64,000 nucleotides of DNA, taken from Bacillus australimaris. Its GTDB lineage: Bacteria; Bacillota; Bacilli; Bacillales; Bacillaceae. The translations under genes were made by a program, and so were the position numbers. Of the stretch, positions 45,701 through 57,000 are shown piece by piece (positions within the stretch are counted from its first letter, which is position 1; each line of letters begins with the position of its first letter). The DNA lies in the NCBI RefSeq assembly GCF_001307105.1, contig NZ_LGYN01000028.1:99878-163877 (forward strand). Reading direction: 5' to 3'. A model generated the notes under the pieces. That model ran no database searches and was not told the DNA's origin. It saw only the letters and a list, made by a program, of their open reading frames with translations.

Positions 45701-47993
45701 CATTTTCAGAAGCAAGATCCAGTGTCCGTTCAATGTCCCGGAATACGCCATCTTTTAGTGCTGCGCCTAACTGGGCACGTTGGATTTTCCCACTCTCCGT
45801 TTTTGGAAATTGGTCTTTTTTCACTGGAATGATGTGATCAGGCTCTACCCCGATTTTTCGAATGATGGCCTCTCTAATCTGTTGAATGATCGTCATTTGT
45901 TCTTCTATCGAGTCCTTCTGTGAGACAAAAAAGACGGCAAGCGTGTCGTTGCTTGATTCAGGATTGTAAATGCCGTACGCAGCAGCAAAGGTGACTTCAA
46001 CCCCGTCCACTTCTTCCACAACCGCTTCAATTTCGTAATTCAAATAGTTGGCTCCGTTGATCACAATGATGTCCTTTTCTCGACCTGTCAGAACAAGACG
46101 CCCTTCGTGAATAAACCCTAAATCGCCTGTGTGAAACCAGCCGTTTCCTGCAAAAACTTCTTGATTGGCTTCCTCATTTTGATAGTAGCCCATCATAATT
46201 GTCGGACTCTTCACCTGCAAGCGCCCGACCTGATCTTCCGGCAGCACCTGATGATGCTCATCTACAATCCGAATCCATACAGACGGAATGGGTGTGCCGA
46301 CTTCTGTAAACGTGATCTTATGCGGATGATCGTGCGTCACACATTGGATTTCACTTGTTAACGATGTCTGATCAATCGTCAACTGACCATCCTGTTCACC
46401 ATTCCTCATGAATTCCTTTGACTGAACAATGGCTGAGGATGTTTCCGACATGCCGTACGCTGGTACCATCGCATGGCGGCTTAATCTGTGCTGAGCCATG
46501 ATGTGCATGAAGCGCTGCGTGACTTTTGGAACAACCGCTTCGGCCGCATTCATGATATAAGTCAGAGTGGACAGATCCCAGCTCCCCTTGCGAATGTTCT
46601 CCTCGTATTCATTCATCATGGCAAAGGCAAAGTTTGGCGCCCATGTCCTTGTGACCCCGTATGTTTCTACCCAATCCAGCCACACCATCGGCCGCTCGAT
46701 AAATTGATCGATGGATGGACTAATCTGCTGGCAGCCAAGGTAGACGTCATGTACATGAAACATGACGATCCCGCCAACATGATCAAGCGGCATCCAGTTC
46801 AGCGACACATCCTCATGCGTAAAACCATTTGTCTGCTCAAAGGAGATGATTCTAGATAAGATACTTTGATGATGATGACGGATACACTTTGGCACACCCG
46901 TGCTTCCTGAGGAAAGCAGCTGAAGCACAGGCTCATCCGGTTCTGGCTCATAATGCTGTTCATCTGGTTCACAAGCCAGCAATGATTCAATCGTTAAAAT
47001 AGGGATCACTTCTGCTTCAAATGTCTCTCTAAGCCCAGCAATGTCCTCCACTCTTGCTTCGTTTGTAATAATGAAAGGTTCATGTTGAAGCTGAAACACG
47101 CCCTTCAGCTTGTTCACACCTTGATTCATTTCATCATAAACGGGCGGCACAGAGACTGGGGTCGGAATGATTCCACCGAGAATACAGCCCCAAAACACCG
47201 TGATAAAATCTTGATGATCTTTCAATTGAAGTAACACTTGATCGCCGTTTGTCAGTCCTGCTTCCCTTAAACCAGACAGAATCCGTTCAGCGCTTGTTAG
47301 GAGTTCAGGGTAGGTTTGGGTCAACGTGCGCCCATCTTCTTTTATATAAGTCACACCGCGGTTAGGCGACATAAAAGCTGAGCGAATCAGCACCTCTGTC
47401 AGTGTGACAGGTGTGCCTGGTTTTTTGATGACATCCCCTCCATACACAAGTGCCGGCGGCTTTTCATGTGCAGATGAATGTTTTGTTTCGACCGCTTCAT
47501 TCTTTACGATTGGTCCGTTTCCTTGAGTTCTCTGCCGATCAGGGAACAGGTCATCTAAGTGATAGGGCGATCGTTTTTCTATCTGACTATCAATGATAGC
47601 AATCGCTTCCTCTACTCCATTTATCGCTTTGGTACGCTCTTCTATCTTTCTTAATTCCTCTTGATCTATGATTTCAATTGAAAGCAATGCCTCTGTATCG
47701 ACCGCTCCACTTTCTGTCTTTGGCAAGGAAGGTAACAAGACAAGAGCAGCTGGCACTTCATGAGGTTGAAGCGCGCCTTTCATTAAGTCCTCTCTTGTCA
47801 GCGAAGGATCCTTCGCCTGTGCAAATAGCACAAGCGATAGACTGCCTTCTTGATTTTTCTTCGGGATGATTGCACATTCCTTTAGTGGAAAATGAAGCAT
47901 CATGACTTGCTCTAATACTTTGAGATCAATCCGTTTTCCATTGATTCTGACGAGATGATTTGCTGCATGTCCTTTTCGTCTACTCACTAACAT
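39798..47993 (-). CDS. Depsipeptide-type NRPS, second subunit (A-KR-T-C-A-T-TE)
   Basis: 2731 aa. Order by residue: an isolated adenylation C-terminal subdomain (about 5-105, VRINGKRIDL to LPKTESGAVD); acyl/keto-acid adenylation domain (180-745; SSGSTGVPKC, NWMPLDHVGG, GWFHTGDLGF); ketoreductase (785-1245; TGGLGGIG, catalytic Lys1126, Ser1150, Tyr1163, Asn1167); a pseudo-subdomain remnant (1270-1308); carrier (GGHS, 1320-1395); condensation (1415-1850; HHIISDA); adenylation (1890-2370); carrier (GGDS, 2395-2465); thioesterase (2490-2731; GHSMGG). The amino-acid pocket reads about DAFCLGATLK, hydrophobic. The module order is that of cereulide CesB and valinomycin Vlm2: a keto acid is activated, reduced to a hydroxy acid, joined by an ester, then an amino acid is added and the chain is oligomerised and cyclised. 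ATG 47993 follows TAGGAGGAG exactly. Confidence 0.88.
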   Translation of the reverse strand: MLVSRRKGHAANHLVRINGKRIDLKVLEQVMMLHFPLKECAIIPKKNQEGSLSLVLFAQAKDPSLTREDLMKGALQPHEVPAALVLLPSLPKTESGAVDTEALLSIEIIDQEELRKIEERTKAINGVEEAIAIIDSQIEKRSPYHLDDLFPDRQRTQGNGPIVKNEAVETKHSSAHEKPPALVYGGDVIKKPGTPVTLTEVLIRSAFMSPNRGVTYIKEDGRTLTQTYPELLTSAERILSGLREAGLTNGDQVLLQLKDHQDFITVFWGCILGGIIPTPVSVPPVYDEMNQGVNKLKGVFQLQHEPFIITNEARVEDIAGLRETFEAEVIPILTIESLLACEPDEQHYEPEPDEPVLQLLSSGSTGVPKCIRHHHQSILSRIISFEQTNGFTHEDVSLNWMPLDHVGGIVMFHVHDVYLGCQQISPSIDQFIERPMVWLDWVETYGVTRTWAPNFAFAMMNEYEENIRKGSWDLSTLTYIMNAAEAVVPKVTQRFMHIMAQHRLSRHAMVPAYGMSETSSAIVQSKEFMRNGEQDGQLTIDQTSLTSEIQCVTHDHPHKITFTEVGTPIPSVWIRIVDEHHQVLPEDQVGRLQVKSPTIMMGYYQNEEANQEVFAGNGWFHTGDLGFIHEGRLVLTGREKDIIVINGANYLNYEIEAVVEEVDGVEVTFAAAYGIYNPESSNDTLAVFFVSQKDSIEEQMTIIQQIREAIIRKIGVEPDHIIPVKKDQFPKTESGKIQRAQLGAALKDGVFRDIERTLDLASENEQTLPDWFYKRIWAKELISPTQPSTDHVLVFEDEKGLYQSLYAQLQQKNQPYISVRKGHEFLRLSKGMYQMNPRIKGDYVRLVAALEADELKPGCMLHLWNVSDKEDTLDPAQFKERHAGTCQSILYLYQALRQENKEPIRLVVVTKGGQFVQPQDDLHVEKTSLVGLLKTIPQEWEGAEVSHLDIEAENVEQDAKHITEELSAIHLKAEVSYRKGHRFVPKLEKVDMLEAPQTEGFLEYEGLYLLTGGLGGIGFELSKRMLQFGLKLVLIGRTTLEGSVEKEEAFSQLKGLGDVIYVQADVTNLADVEQAMYEAEKHFGQSIRGVLHLAGTGNVSEHFQHADTYTLAHTSEEDFTTEMSGKAAGAWVLQEAFKYDPTVPLVFFGSVNGFFGGTTFGAYSAANSFLDGLAHALTFQEGRRAISLNFSMWDNLGLSKGHTGAALTVRKGFQLIGKQQGLHSLCLGARLNEAHLFIGLDGANPEIAEYLQPASIPVFEKKLFYTVQTDKEVRVEEITSVTEGNWDIQQVQEIPKKLDGSIDHEALKRNHHKSVKSLEKHLPETKTEQMIAAIWEDILDVDRVYKEDQFFDLGGHSLKATQTISRINHECSIKAPLKILFESRHLAHLAQMVDDIKGGAAVQEAEIPKLEKKASYELSHAQKRIWFLSTLEKSHHYNILGAWKLTGPLHIQALTKAIGLLTKRHEALRATFKSIGGKPVQQIREDLPPSVTVANFSLFNEKTRTRRLKQLIQQEANRSYDLERGPLAQWTIVDMGKEEYYLLCAQHHIISDAWSLSLLIRELEVVYDALLADQTPQLPVLEIEWTDYVHWENEQLKHHQADQAYWLDTLKGELPVLELPFDRPRPPVQTFNGATEQVELDEPLIRRLQALSKQQGTTLFMTMLSAYYVLLHKLSGQTDLIIGSPIAGRDAKQSERLVGMFVNTLALRLDVSTAETFADVMENVKELTLKAFEHQHYPFDKLVDDLSLDRDLSRSPIFQAAMGYVTDSLDINLKGLTSEQVMVHHTVSKFDLTLHVFEQEDQLSIHVEYNTDLFDQETIHRYMNYYLHLLDSITAQPERTFFDYCLMDKAEQSAMILGKNQTDTPYPKCTIQELFEEQVQRDPYRIALSYMDEHMTYQDLDEKATQLAAYLQSKGIGPGSLVPMLFDRSFDMIVAVLGIVKSGAAYVPMSPEYPDARIRLIIRDTQSDVIITQSHFADRLVDFTGTKIDMDKPLPETDAVYQKEPSIIGEDQIAYVNYTSGSTGTPKGVMLPHAGVIRLVRETNYIELGPDDKMLQLSNYAFDAFTFELWGMLLNGGQLILLPKYAALNMEELARLIKTHQVTANCLPTALFNRLVEHDPKSVAGYRTLLVGGEAMSSEHARKALPHMEGVLINAYGPTENTTLATTHQVTHVPAGARSVPIGVPVSNSTVVILDDALNPVPAGVKGEMYIGGTGLAKGYLHDPERTKERFIDNPFPELKGDKLYRSGDLGTWRSDGTIEYLGRKDHLVKIRGYRIECGEIETALLKHPQVKECTVIAKTYGSSKRLAAYLVTDGEHPVPGWKTFLQESLPGYMIPSYFVVLDEMPVTTNGKVDQKVLPEPTETISLSHDDIKPVTETEERIVAAFKEVLGVKQVGMHDSFFDLGGDSIMSIQAVAKLKEKGVRVDPKWIFMHPAPAQLAAHLNAVPEAGEHVERSPKDYLIELKKGDPAEPRIFFAPPAGGTVMGYIDVAKLMTHQGAVYALQSPGLYEDEEPQFLHYTELVTIFIEAIETFYRSGVDYLAGHSMGGHLAYGMNQRLSHAGKAPKGLIILDTVPVLRDEADQALHADMNEEEVKMLALVLGMGNLVGIQPEALQGLSFQEVKQKILKEAEKDEVVHQFMNDQYLDKYLQMQTHNTIMSQAIELEKEPFPVPFYIVQSSDHAADFQKKFADWEAYTKESCSYYHIKGDHVTMMKRPQADELARILQTIVKG

Positions 47994-48006
47994 CGTTCTT
48001 CTCCTC

Positions 48007-51000
48007 CTACATCCAATCCAAAATCTGAATCTTGTTTTTTTCATTCCAAACGCCGACATCCCCTGTCGGATAGAGGTATTCGCCAGTTTGATGTTTGAAT
48101 GGATGCGGAATTTTATGCGTCTCCATCCAATCGGCAAGCTCCCCGCAAAGTGCTTTGATATCCTTTGTACCGATAAAAATATCCCCAGGAAATCCTACCG
48201 GCATGAGCTGATGCTCTTCGCTTAGGACGTATATTTCCGTCTCAAAGGAAGGATCATGCACACCTGAGTAAACCTCTTCTTGATCTAGGTACAGTACGCT
48301 TACTTGTGCGTTTCTCGCCCAATCGGTAATCATCCGCTCTTTTTCTTCCTTCGTCACAATCGTGAAAGAAGAGAGTGGTGTCTCTACTTGTTCTGTCATG
48401 GCTTCAAGTGTGTGGATCAGCTGCTGCATCAGCGATTGTATTTGTTTTTCTGTATATTGATTGATGCGATATGTGACCCGAAGCTCCAGCGTATCTCCTG
48501 GAACAGCCACAAGGGTCAGGTCATAGTTCGTTTCTTCATGGCTTGAAATGTCTACAATGCGTACACCGTACGGCTCGATAGATTCAATCGGATAGTTTTC
48601 AAACACGACAATGCTGTTAAACAATGAATCTCCATTTGGGATACGGGTCAGCTGCTGAATATCTGGCAGCACGGTATATTCGAATTCCCGCATGTGAAAA
48701 ACCGTTTCCTGCGTCTGTGCCAGCAGCTGAGAAATGGTCCACTCTGGCGTGATTGGCAAACGGAGCGGCAATGTGTTAATAAAAAGGCCTGTCATGCTTT
48801 CAACCTCTCTTAAGTCTGCCGGCCGTCCAGATACTGTCACACCAAACACGACATCCTCTGATCCTGAATGAAGGTGCAACAGCAGCCCCCATGCTGTCTG
48901 AATCAAAGTGCTCATCGTTACCTTCTCTGTGGCTGTTATCTCTTCCAGCTTCTGCTGCATCTTAGGCGTTAATTTGATACTGAACTGATCGATACCAGCT
49001 TCTTCGTCCGAAGCGTGTCCGCCGTCTCCTGGTAGCGGTGTGGTCTCCTCTACTCCTGACATATAACGTTTCCAGAATGCTTGTGCCTTTTCTTGATCCT
49101 GCTTTTGCAGCCACTCGATAAAATCTTTATACGGACGTACAGCAGATAGGTTTATCTCCCGTTCGTCCACAAGAGATCGATACAATGAGAAGGACTCTTC
49201 GATAAAACTGAACAAGCTCCAGCCATCTATTAAAATATGATGAAAGCTAAAAACAAACGTGCATGTGTTTTCATCACGGTAGAATAATGCAATACGAATC
49301 AGTGGTTTCTCCGTATCTTCTAAATTGAAATCCGTTAAACGATCTGATTGCAAATAATGCTGGATGGTTTCCTTCTGATCCGTTTCACTCAGGTGGCGCA
49401 CATCGTGCTGAGTGAGGTGAATGCTTCCTTCTGATTGAATCAGTTGTACAGGCTCTTTTAGCCCTTCCCAAGCGAATCTTGTCCGCAAAATCGAATGGCG
49501 CTCTACAAGCAGATTCCAAGCTTGTTCATAGGCTTTGCCGTCAGTTAAACCTTCGAGCGTCATATGCACCTGACCAAAATAAGCCTGTGACGCTTGATCT
49601 AACAGTGCATGAAACAGCATTCCTTGCTGCATTGGAGATAGTGGATACACATCCACTACATTGTCTGGAAGCTCATCAATTTGTTTTTGCGTGAGCTGCA
49701 CCATTGGAAAATCAGATGGCGTAAAGCCGCCTTTTGTCTCTACACAATGCGTTAAAATATCGTTCATTTTTTCTTTAAAACGTTGAGGTAACTGGCGCAC
49801 CTCTTCATGCTGAAGCAATTCACGATTGATCATAAAATTCATCTGGAGCTGGCCGCTCACCACATATCCGTACACATCAATCAAATGCTGTCTTTCTGCT
49901 TTTGGGTCATGTACATGCCCATTTCGTTCATCTGCTATATAAAGGTGTGCCTCACCATCTATTTGATCTAACTGTCCAAGGTAATTAAAGCTTATCTGCG
50001 GCGCTGCCTTTTTGAGCAAACGAGATTCTGTCATATATTGAAGCAAGCCATAGCCGAGTCCCTTTTGCGGTACAGCTCTTAAGGTTTCTTTGACATCTTT
50101 GATTTGTCTCTCAACATCGGTTTGTATAAAAGGAATAAAAATAGGATAAGAGCTCGTAAACCATCCGATTGTCCGTGACAAATCCATCTGTTCAAATACA
50201 TCCTCGCGTCCGTGCCCTTCTAACGTAATGAGTATTGGCTTTCCAACGGCCTGCGCAAGTCCTGATAAGAGTAAATCGTTTACCTCTGTCCGGTACGCTT
50301 GTGATGCCTGTCTTAGTAAAATGTCTGTTTGATCCTTCGTCAATTGAATAGACAGGATCTCTGCATGTTCTTCTATATTAAAAAGCGCAGGTGTTTGAAA
50401 AGGAGAACCCTCTTCCTCTTGATCAATGATCTGTTGCCAATAAGATACCTGCTCTTGTAATTGATCTGTTTGTGCATATTCATAAAGAGCTTCTGCCCAC
50501 TGCGGATAGGAAGCCGTTTTCTTTGCAAGTGCTATCTCCTGCCCTGCTGCAAGCTGCTTTAGGCCATTTAATAGATCTTCCTGTATGATGCGCCATGAGA
50601 CTCCATCCATCACAAGATGGTGAGTAGCCATAAAGAGTTCAGACGTATGATCACTTGTCTGAAAAAGAATGGCTTTGATCACTTCTCCTCGCTCTAATGA
50701 CAACGTTCCTTGACAAGCACCCGTCTCCAAACGGATTTGTTCCAGCGCTTCCTCCTGAGAAACACCCGTCAAATCAAAGAATGTGACACAAGGGATGATA
50801 CCAGGCTCACGAATGGTTTGAATCCACGAACCATCTGCTGCTTTTGTATAAATCGCTCTCAGCATATCGTGATGATCGACAATCTTTGAGAGAACCTGCG
50901 TCAGCTGCTCGAGCGGTACGGATTGCTTGAATTCTATATGCGCTGATAGATTCCAATGATCTTGGTTTGTCATCGATTGCTCAAAGAACCAAGATTGGAT

Positions 51001-54000
51001 TGGGAGCAGACGCACATCTCCTGTCACAGGTGACTGATCATAGGTCACAGCAACATCTGCCTTTTTCATTGCGAGTGCCAGCTGTGAAATCGTCTGTTTT
51101 TCAAATACATCTCTCGGCTGAATGACGTAGCCTTCCTGTACTAAGCGTGCCACCATTTGTATGACAATAATCGAATCTCCGCCAAGCTCAAAGTAGTTAT
51201 CATGTACGCCAATCGAAGGAGTACCGAGCAGCTGAGTCCAGACCTTTTCCAGCACACGTTCTTCCTCACTAAGTGCGCTTTCTGCTGGTTTGTCCACTTC
51301 CTCCTGTCTCCACTCTGGCGGCGGGAGGCGTTTTTGGTCTACCTTGCCGTTTGCTGTAAGCGGGAGTTCCTCCAGCTCTATTAGCAGGCTTGGCACCATA
51401 TAATCTGGCAGCATGTCTTTCAAAGTGCGGCGAATATGTTGCTGGGTCCATGCACCTTTTTGAACAAAATAACCGATCAATCGCTTATGACCACTCTCGT
51501 GCTGATGCGGAATAACCGCACATTCTATGATGTCTTCAAAGCTCAGCAGAGCGGCTTCAATTTCTCCACATTCGACGCGATGTCCGCGAATTTTCACTTG
51601 ATGATCGATTCGTCCAAGGCAGTCGATGATGCCGTTTGACAGCCAGCGGCCCATATCGCCTGTTTTATATAAACGCGCCCCTTCTTGGAAAGGATGCGGG
51701 ATAAATGCTTGCGAAGTTTTTTCTTCATCTCCTAGGTAACCGAGCGCAAGCCCTGTTCCGCCTACATAGATCTCTCCAATGACACCCTGCGGAACCGGCT
51801 GCAGCTGGTCGTCTAATACATAGGCTTGTGAATATGCAATTGGCTGACCGATTGGAACTGTGGCCTGACCTTCGTCCAATGCGCGAATGTGATGCACACA
51901 AGAGAACGTCGTATTCTCAGTTGGCCCATAGCCGTTTAAAAGACCTTCAGGTAAATACGGCAGTGCTTTACGGATATGAGCAGCTGACAAAGCATCACCA
52001 CCGACCAATAAGGCATCGAACCCAGATAAAGCTTCTGGATGTTCCTCAGTTAACCGGTTAAACAGCGGCACCGTCAAAAATCCTGTTGTAATTTTGTGAG
52101 ATGTCAGCGTGTCAGCCAGCGTATCCATTGATAAAATTGTATTCCGATCGGTCAGTATCAGCCTTCCTCCGTTGAGCAGGGCTCCCCATATTTCATACGT
52201 AAAGGCATCAAAAGAGAAGCTCGCCATTTGTAAAACACGTGTCTGTTCGTTAAGGGTGACATAATCTGTTTCGCACACAAGCCGGATGACTGCTTGATGC
52301 GGGATTAAAACCCCTTTTGGCTGTCCGGTTGATCCTGATGTGTAATTGATATAAGCGAGTCCTTCAGGTTTTAAGGAAACAGGTAGCAGTTCTGCTTCTG
52401 ATAAAAATTCCTCATAACCCTGATCAAGACATATGAGCTCTGTTTGATTAATAGACACCTTTTTCAGCCATTCATTTTTTGTTAGTAACAGCTTAATGCC
52501 TGTATCCTTCAGCATATAATCAATGCGGGCATCTGGATATTCAGGATCAATCGGCACATATGCGCCCCCTGCTTTCACAATCGCCAGCACCCCAAAAATC
52601 ATTTCAGGCGACCTGTCGATCAGAAGTCCTACTGGTTCATGCGGCTTCACTCCTCGTTGCTGCAAATAAGCGGCAAGCCGGTGAGCTTTCTCGTGTAACT
52701 CTAAATATGTCCACTGCTTACCCTTAGATTCGAGGGCGATGGCATGAGGGGTCTTTTTCACCTGCGCTTCAAATCGGTCTGTGATCAGAAGCGGGCCTGC
52801 TGGTTGAGCTGTTTTGCCGCTCCATTCATAGAGCAGTTGCTGCTTCTCTTTCTCTGGCAGGTAATTCATTTGTCTAATCGGCTGCGTTGGATTTTCACAA
52901 ATACAAGCAAGCAGATGCTCATAGTAACGAAGGAACCGATCCATCGTATCGTCAGAAAATAAGTCCGTATCATACTCAAGTTTTAATTGAAGACCTTCCG
53001 CTCCTTCAAACACAAACAGCGACAGATCAAATTTGGCCGTATCATTATCTTCAATGGCTAAAACGGATGTCGCTTTCCCCATTGGAGAGGCTTCAAGCGG
53101 TAGGTTTTGCAGAACGAACATGACCTGAAACAGCGGCTGCTTGCCAGCCTCACGTACAATATTCAGCTCATCTACGACCATCTCAAACGGCACATCCTGA
53201 TGCGCATAGGCGCCCATTGTGGTTTCCTTTACTCGCTCTAATAACTCAGTGAAAGCCGGATTCCCGCTATGATCAATCCGAAGTGCCAGCGTATTTACGA
53301 AAAATCCGATCAGCTGCTCCATCTCTGTCCGATTTCTCCCAGCAATGACAGATCCAATCACAAACTCATCCTGTGAAGACAACCGATGCAGCAAGGTAGA
53401 AAAGGCAGAAAGTAAAGTCATATAAAGGGTGCTGTCTGTTGTCTTAGAAAGTGCAGCCAGCTGCTCTGATAGCTGCTTCGACAAGCGATATTTTTTCGTT
53501 TTCCCCCTGTAGGATTGAACGGCCGGCCGCGTGTAGTCATACGGCAAAATCAACTCTTCCACTGGTACCGCAAATTGCTTCTTCCAATAGGAAAGCTGTT
53601 TATCCAGGGTTTCTCCAGTCAAATACTCCTTCTGCCATAGTGCGTAATCCGCATATTGAATCGGCAGCGGCGGAAGGTCAGGCTCCCGTCCTTCGATCAT
53701 CGCTGTATACCACTCGGACAGCTCTCTTGCGGCAATGCCTATCGACCAGCCATCTGACACGATATGGTGAATGGACATCAGCAGCAAATGATCTGTTTCT
53801 GACAGCCGGATCAGCTTCACACGAAAGAGCGCATCATGTTCTAAGTGGAAAGGTGTGCCCGCTTCTCTTTTCGCCCATTCAGCCGCTTGTTGTTCTTTTT
53901 CTTCCTGTGATGTCAGATCTGATACATCGACCACTTCAAACTCTGGAAGGGTCATATGTTCATGTATGATCTGTACCGGTTCATCACCGCTCATCGCAAA

Positions 54001-57000
54001 GGATGTTCTGAGTGATTCATGCCTTTGCACCATTTGCTGCAGGCTGTGCTGAAGCACCTTCACATCTAAAGGTCCATTCATCCGAAAGGAAATCGTATTA
54101 TTGTAAAATGGCAGGTCAGGCTGTAATTGATAGAGAAACCACTGTCTTTGCTGGGCATAGGACATCGGAATCGCATGACCCTTTTCTATTTTCCGCATCG
54201 GAATCGCTTCATCGGCTTTGGCATGTGAATCAATCCAGTCTGCTAACTCTCCAAGCCTCGTATGTTCAAATAAAACAGCGAGCGGCACGTCAAATCCCGT
54301 TCTTTTTCTTACAGCAGATAGCATTTGCGTTGCCTTAAGTGAATGACCTCCAAGTAGAAAGAAATGATCACCACAGCTGATATTTGAGACTTCAAGCAGC
54401 TCGGACCAAATGTGTGCCAAAAGTTTCTCCGTCTCTGTTTGTGGCACTCTGTCTTCTGAATCATGTCCACTTTCTTCTATTAATTCATTGAAATACGTTT
54501 CGTCTGGCATCCCATCCTCTGTTTCTTGCCAGTATTCCTCAGGATATAAATGCAAGGTATATTCACCAGAGAGTCGAGACTGTAAACACGTATAAATGGA
54601 CTGATACAGCCTTTCTTCAATAGCCTTTGTTTGATCGGTTTTGAAAAAGACATACACGGCCTGCTCTGCTTGAATCTCTGCATGTAGCATTGCTTGAATT
54701 TCCTGCTTCGACCGATCCAATCCCATATAAATGAGGGACGCATCTGTCATCAAGCATGCCAGTATTGTTTGGATGCCCGCCCGCTTTGGAATCGGGAGAT
54801 AGCCTCTTTCTTTTAACATGCCTTTGATCATTGAGCCTTCACTCATTCCGATCTCATCCCACATGCTAAAGCTAAAGCAATACGGCTTCACTGTAGACGT
54901 CAGCCTCTGATAATGGGCAAATTGTTCAACGAACTCATTGGCTGCGCAATAAGCGCCAACGGTCATCCCGCCCTTTAATGTTCGAGCTGATGAGCTGGAA
55001 AGGAACAAGACGTTCTGCCGTTTAGATGCTGCTTCATGAAGCGCAATCGTGCCATATACCTTCGCCTCGTACATAGCGTGTAAAGATACAGACGTCATGT
55101 CACGAAGCAGCTCTTCTTGGATCATGCCAGCGAAATGAATGACGCCATGCAGCCTTTTGCCTAAAGACACCTCTTGTTTTGAAATAAGGGCTTCAATGGC
55201 TTTTGCGTCAGTGATGTCAACTGCTTCATAAAGAACTGTGCCGCCGTGCTTTTCCGCTTGTTTCTCAAGTGAATTCAATACGTCTTGCTGCTCCGCAGAT
55301 AAAGTCTCGCGCGCCTTTCTTCCAAGCAGTACAAGATGCGTTTGATAGGACGACAGCAGGTGTTCACTCAGCATCCGGCCAATCCCGCCCAGCCCGCCTG
55401 TCATCACGTAAAGTTCGGATGATTCAAATGGCGGTTTCTTCATCCTTTGTTCTTTTTCTAGATGAAGCGGTGATAAGAAAGGAATATAACGAACACCTTC
55501 GCGATAAGCGGCGATATGTTGGCTCGTGTCATGTGTGAGCTCTGTCATAATCGATAATGCATGATAATGGGCAGCATCCGATTCTGTTAGAGAAAAATCA
55601 AGACACCGCACCTTGATAAACGGCCATTCATGCTGAACAGCTGTCATCAATCCTGCTGTCGTTGCTTTTTCCACATGATGCGTTTGATCTTCTAACACAT
55701 TCATCGCATGAGCGGAGACAAAGGTGATCTCTACAGGTTCCTCATAGGCGGCGATCGCTTTTGTTACATATAATGCACTCATGCTGCCAGTTCTCTGCGC
55801 TTCTTTCGCCATCGCTGCATGAAGTGTGTCTTCTTGAGCTGTGTAGTTCCAAAGGTGAATGATTTGTTTCACCGAAACGCCATACGAACGGAGCGTCTCA
55901 AAGAGTTGTTCGTAATCAGACGGCCGATTCGGGTGGATGATGAAGTGGGTATGTGTGAGTTGTGTAAATGCTTGACCCGGTTCAACCGTAATATATGTTT
56001 GTTCATCGGCCGAAAGGGATCTCAATTGATCTGCCAGCCCTAATGTGTCTGCAAAGACCACAATGTCCCCTGCTGTTCGTTTTTCAGCCTCATGAAGCGG
56101 AGCAGGTATCCACTTCTTTTGATAATTCCAATCAGGCAAGGTATGTTCATTTTCAAGTCTGATATCCAGCTCCTTGATGATTTCATCGAATTCGCCTTCC
56201 TGCCATCGCTTCTTGAGCTGCGCTCTTTCTATTTTTCCAGAGCTTGTTTTCGGAAAGGCATGCTTCTGGACAGGGATCACACGAGATGCATATAGCCCCA
56301 TTTTTGTTGCAATATGGGATTTGATGTGTTGACTTGCCCTCATGATATAAGACGGCTCATACAGCTTCGGTGTAAAAAAGAGAATCAGCTCATCGGATGC
56401 TGATGCTTTCATTCGAACGGAGCAAGCCGCCACAAAGCTTGTTTCAACGCCTGGTACTTCCTCTGCAATGGCTTCAATTTCATAGTTGTGATAATTTTTC
56501 CCGTTGATGATGATCATGTCTTTTTCTCTACCGGTTAATGTCAGCCTTCCTTCGTGCAGGAAACCTAAGTCCCCCGTGTGAAACCAGCCATCAGTTTGAA
56601 AGACTTCTTGATTCGCTTCTTCATTCTTGTAATAGCCCTTCATTGTCGTCGGCCCTTTGATTTGCACGCTGCCAATATGATCTTCGGGAAGAAGCTCCTG
56701 CTGATGGTTGACGATGCGAATTGTGATACCGGGAATCGGCCTTCCCAGCTCTGTAAAGCTGACAGTTCCTGCCTCACGTGCCTCCGCTGGTCGTAGCTGC
56801 TCTGTCAGCGATGTTTCCTCAAAGGTCAGAACCCCGCTGTTTTCATCTCCCCGCTCAATGGCAAAAGAGAAGACAACAGCTGATGAGATTTCAGACATGC
56901 CGAATGCCGGCCTGATGACATCTCCCTTTAAGCCGTGCGGAGCCAGCAGATGTAAAAATCGGTGAATTGTCTTCGGTACAACCGCTTCTGCCCCATTGAT

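Noticed and set aside
47993..48137. Long upstream extension of the second depsipeptide gene, overlapping the first
   Set aside because: The extra residues show no synthetase similarity, and TAGGAGGAG directly before ATG 47993 fixes the start. A frameshift joining both genes was considered, but each end has its own stop or ribosome binding site.
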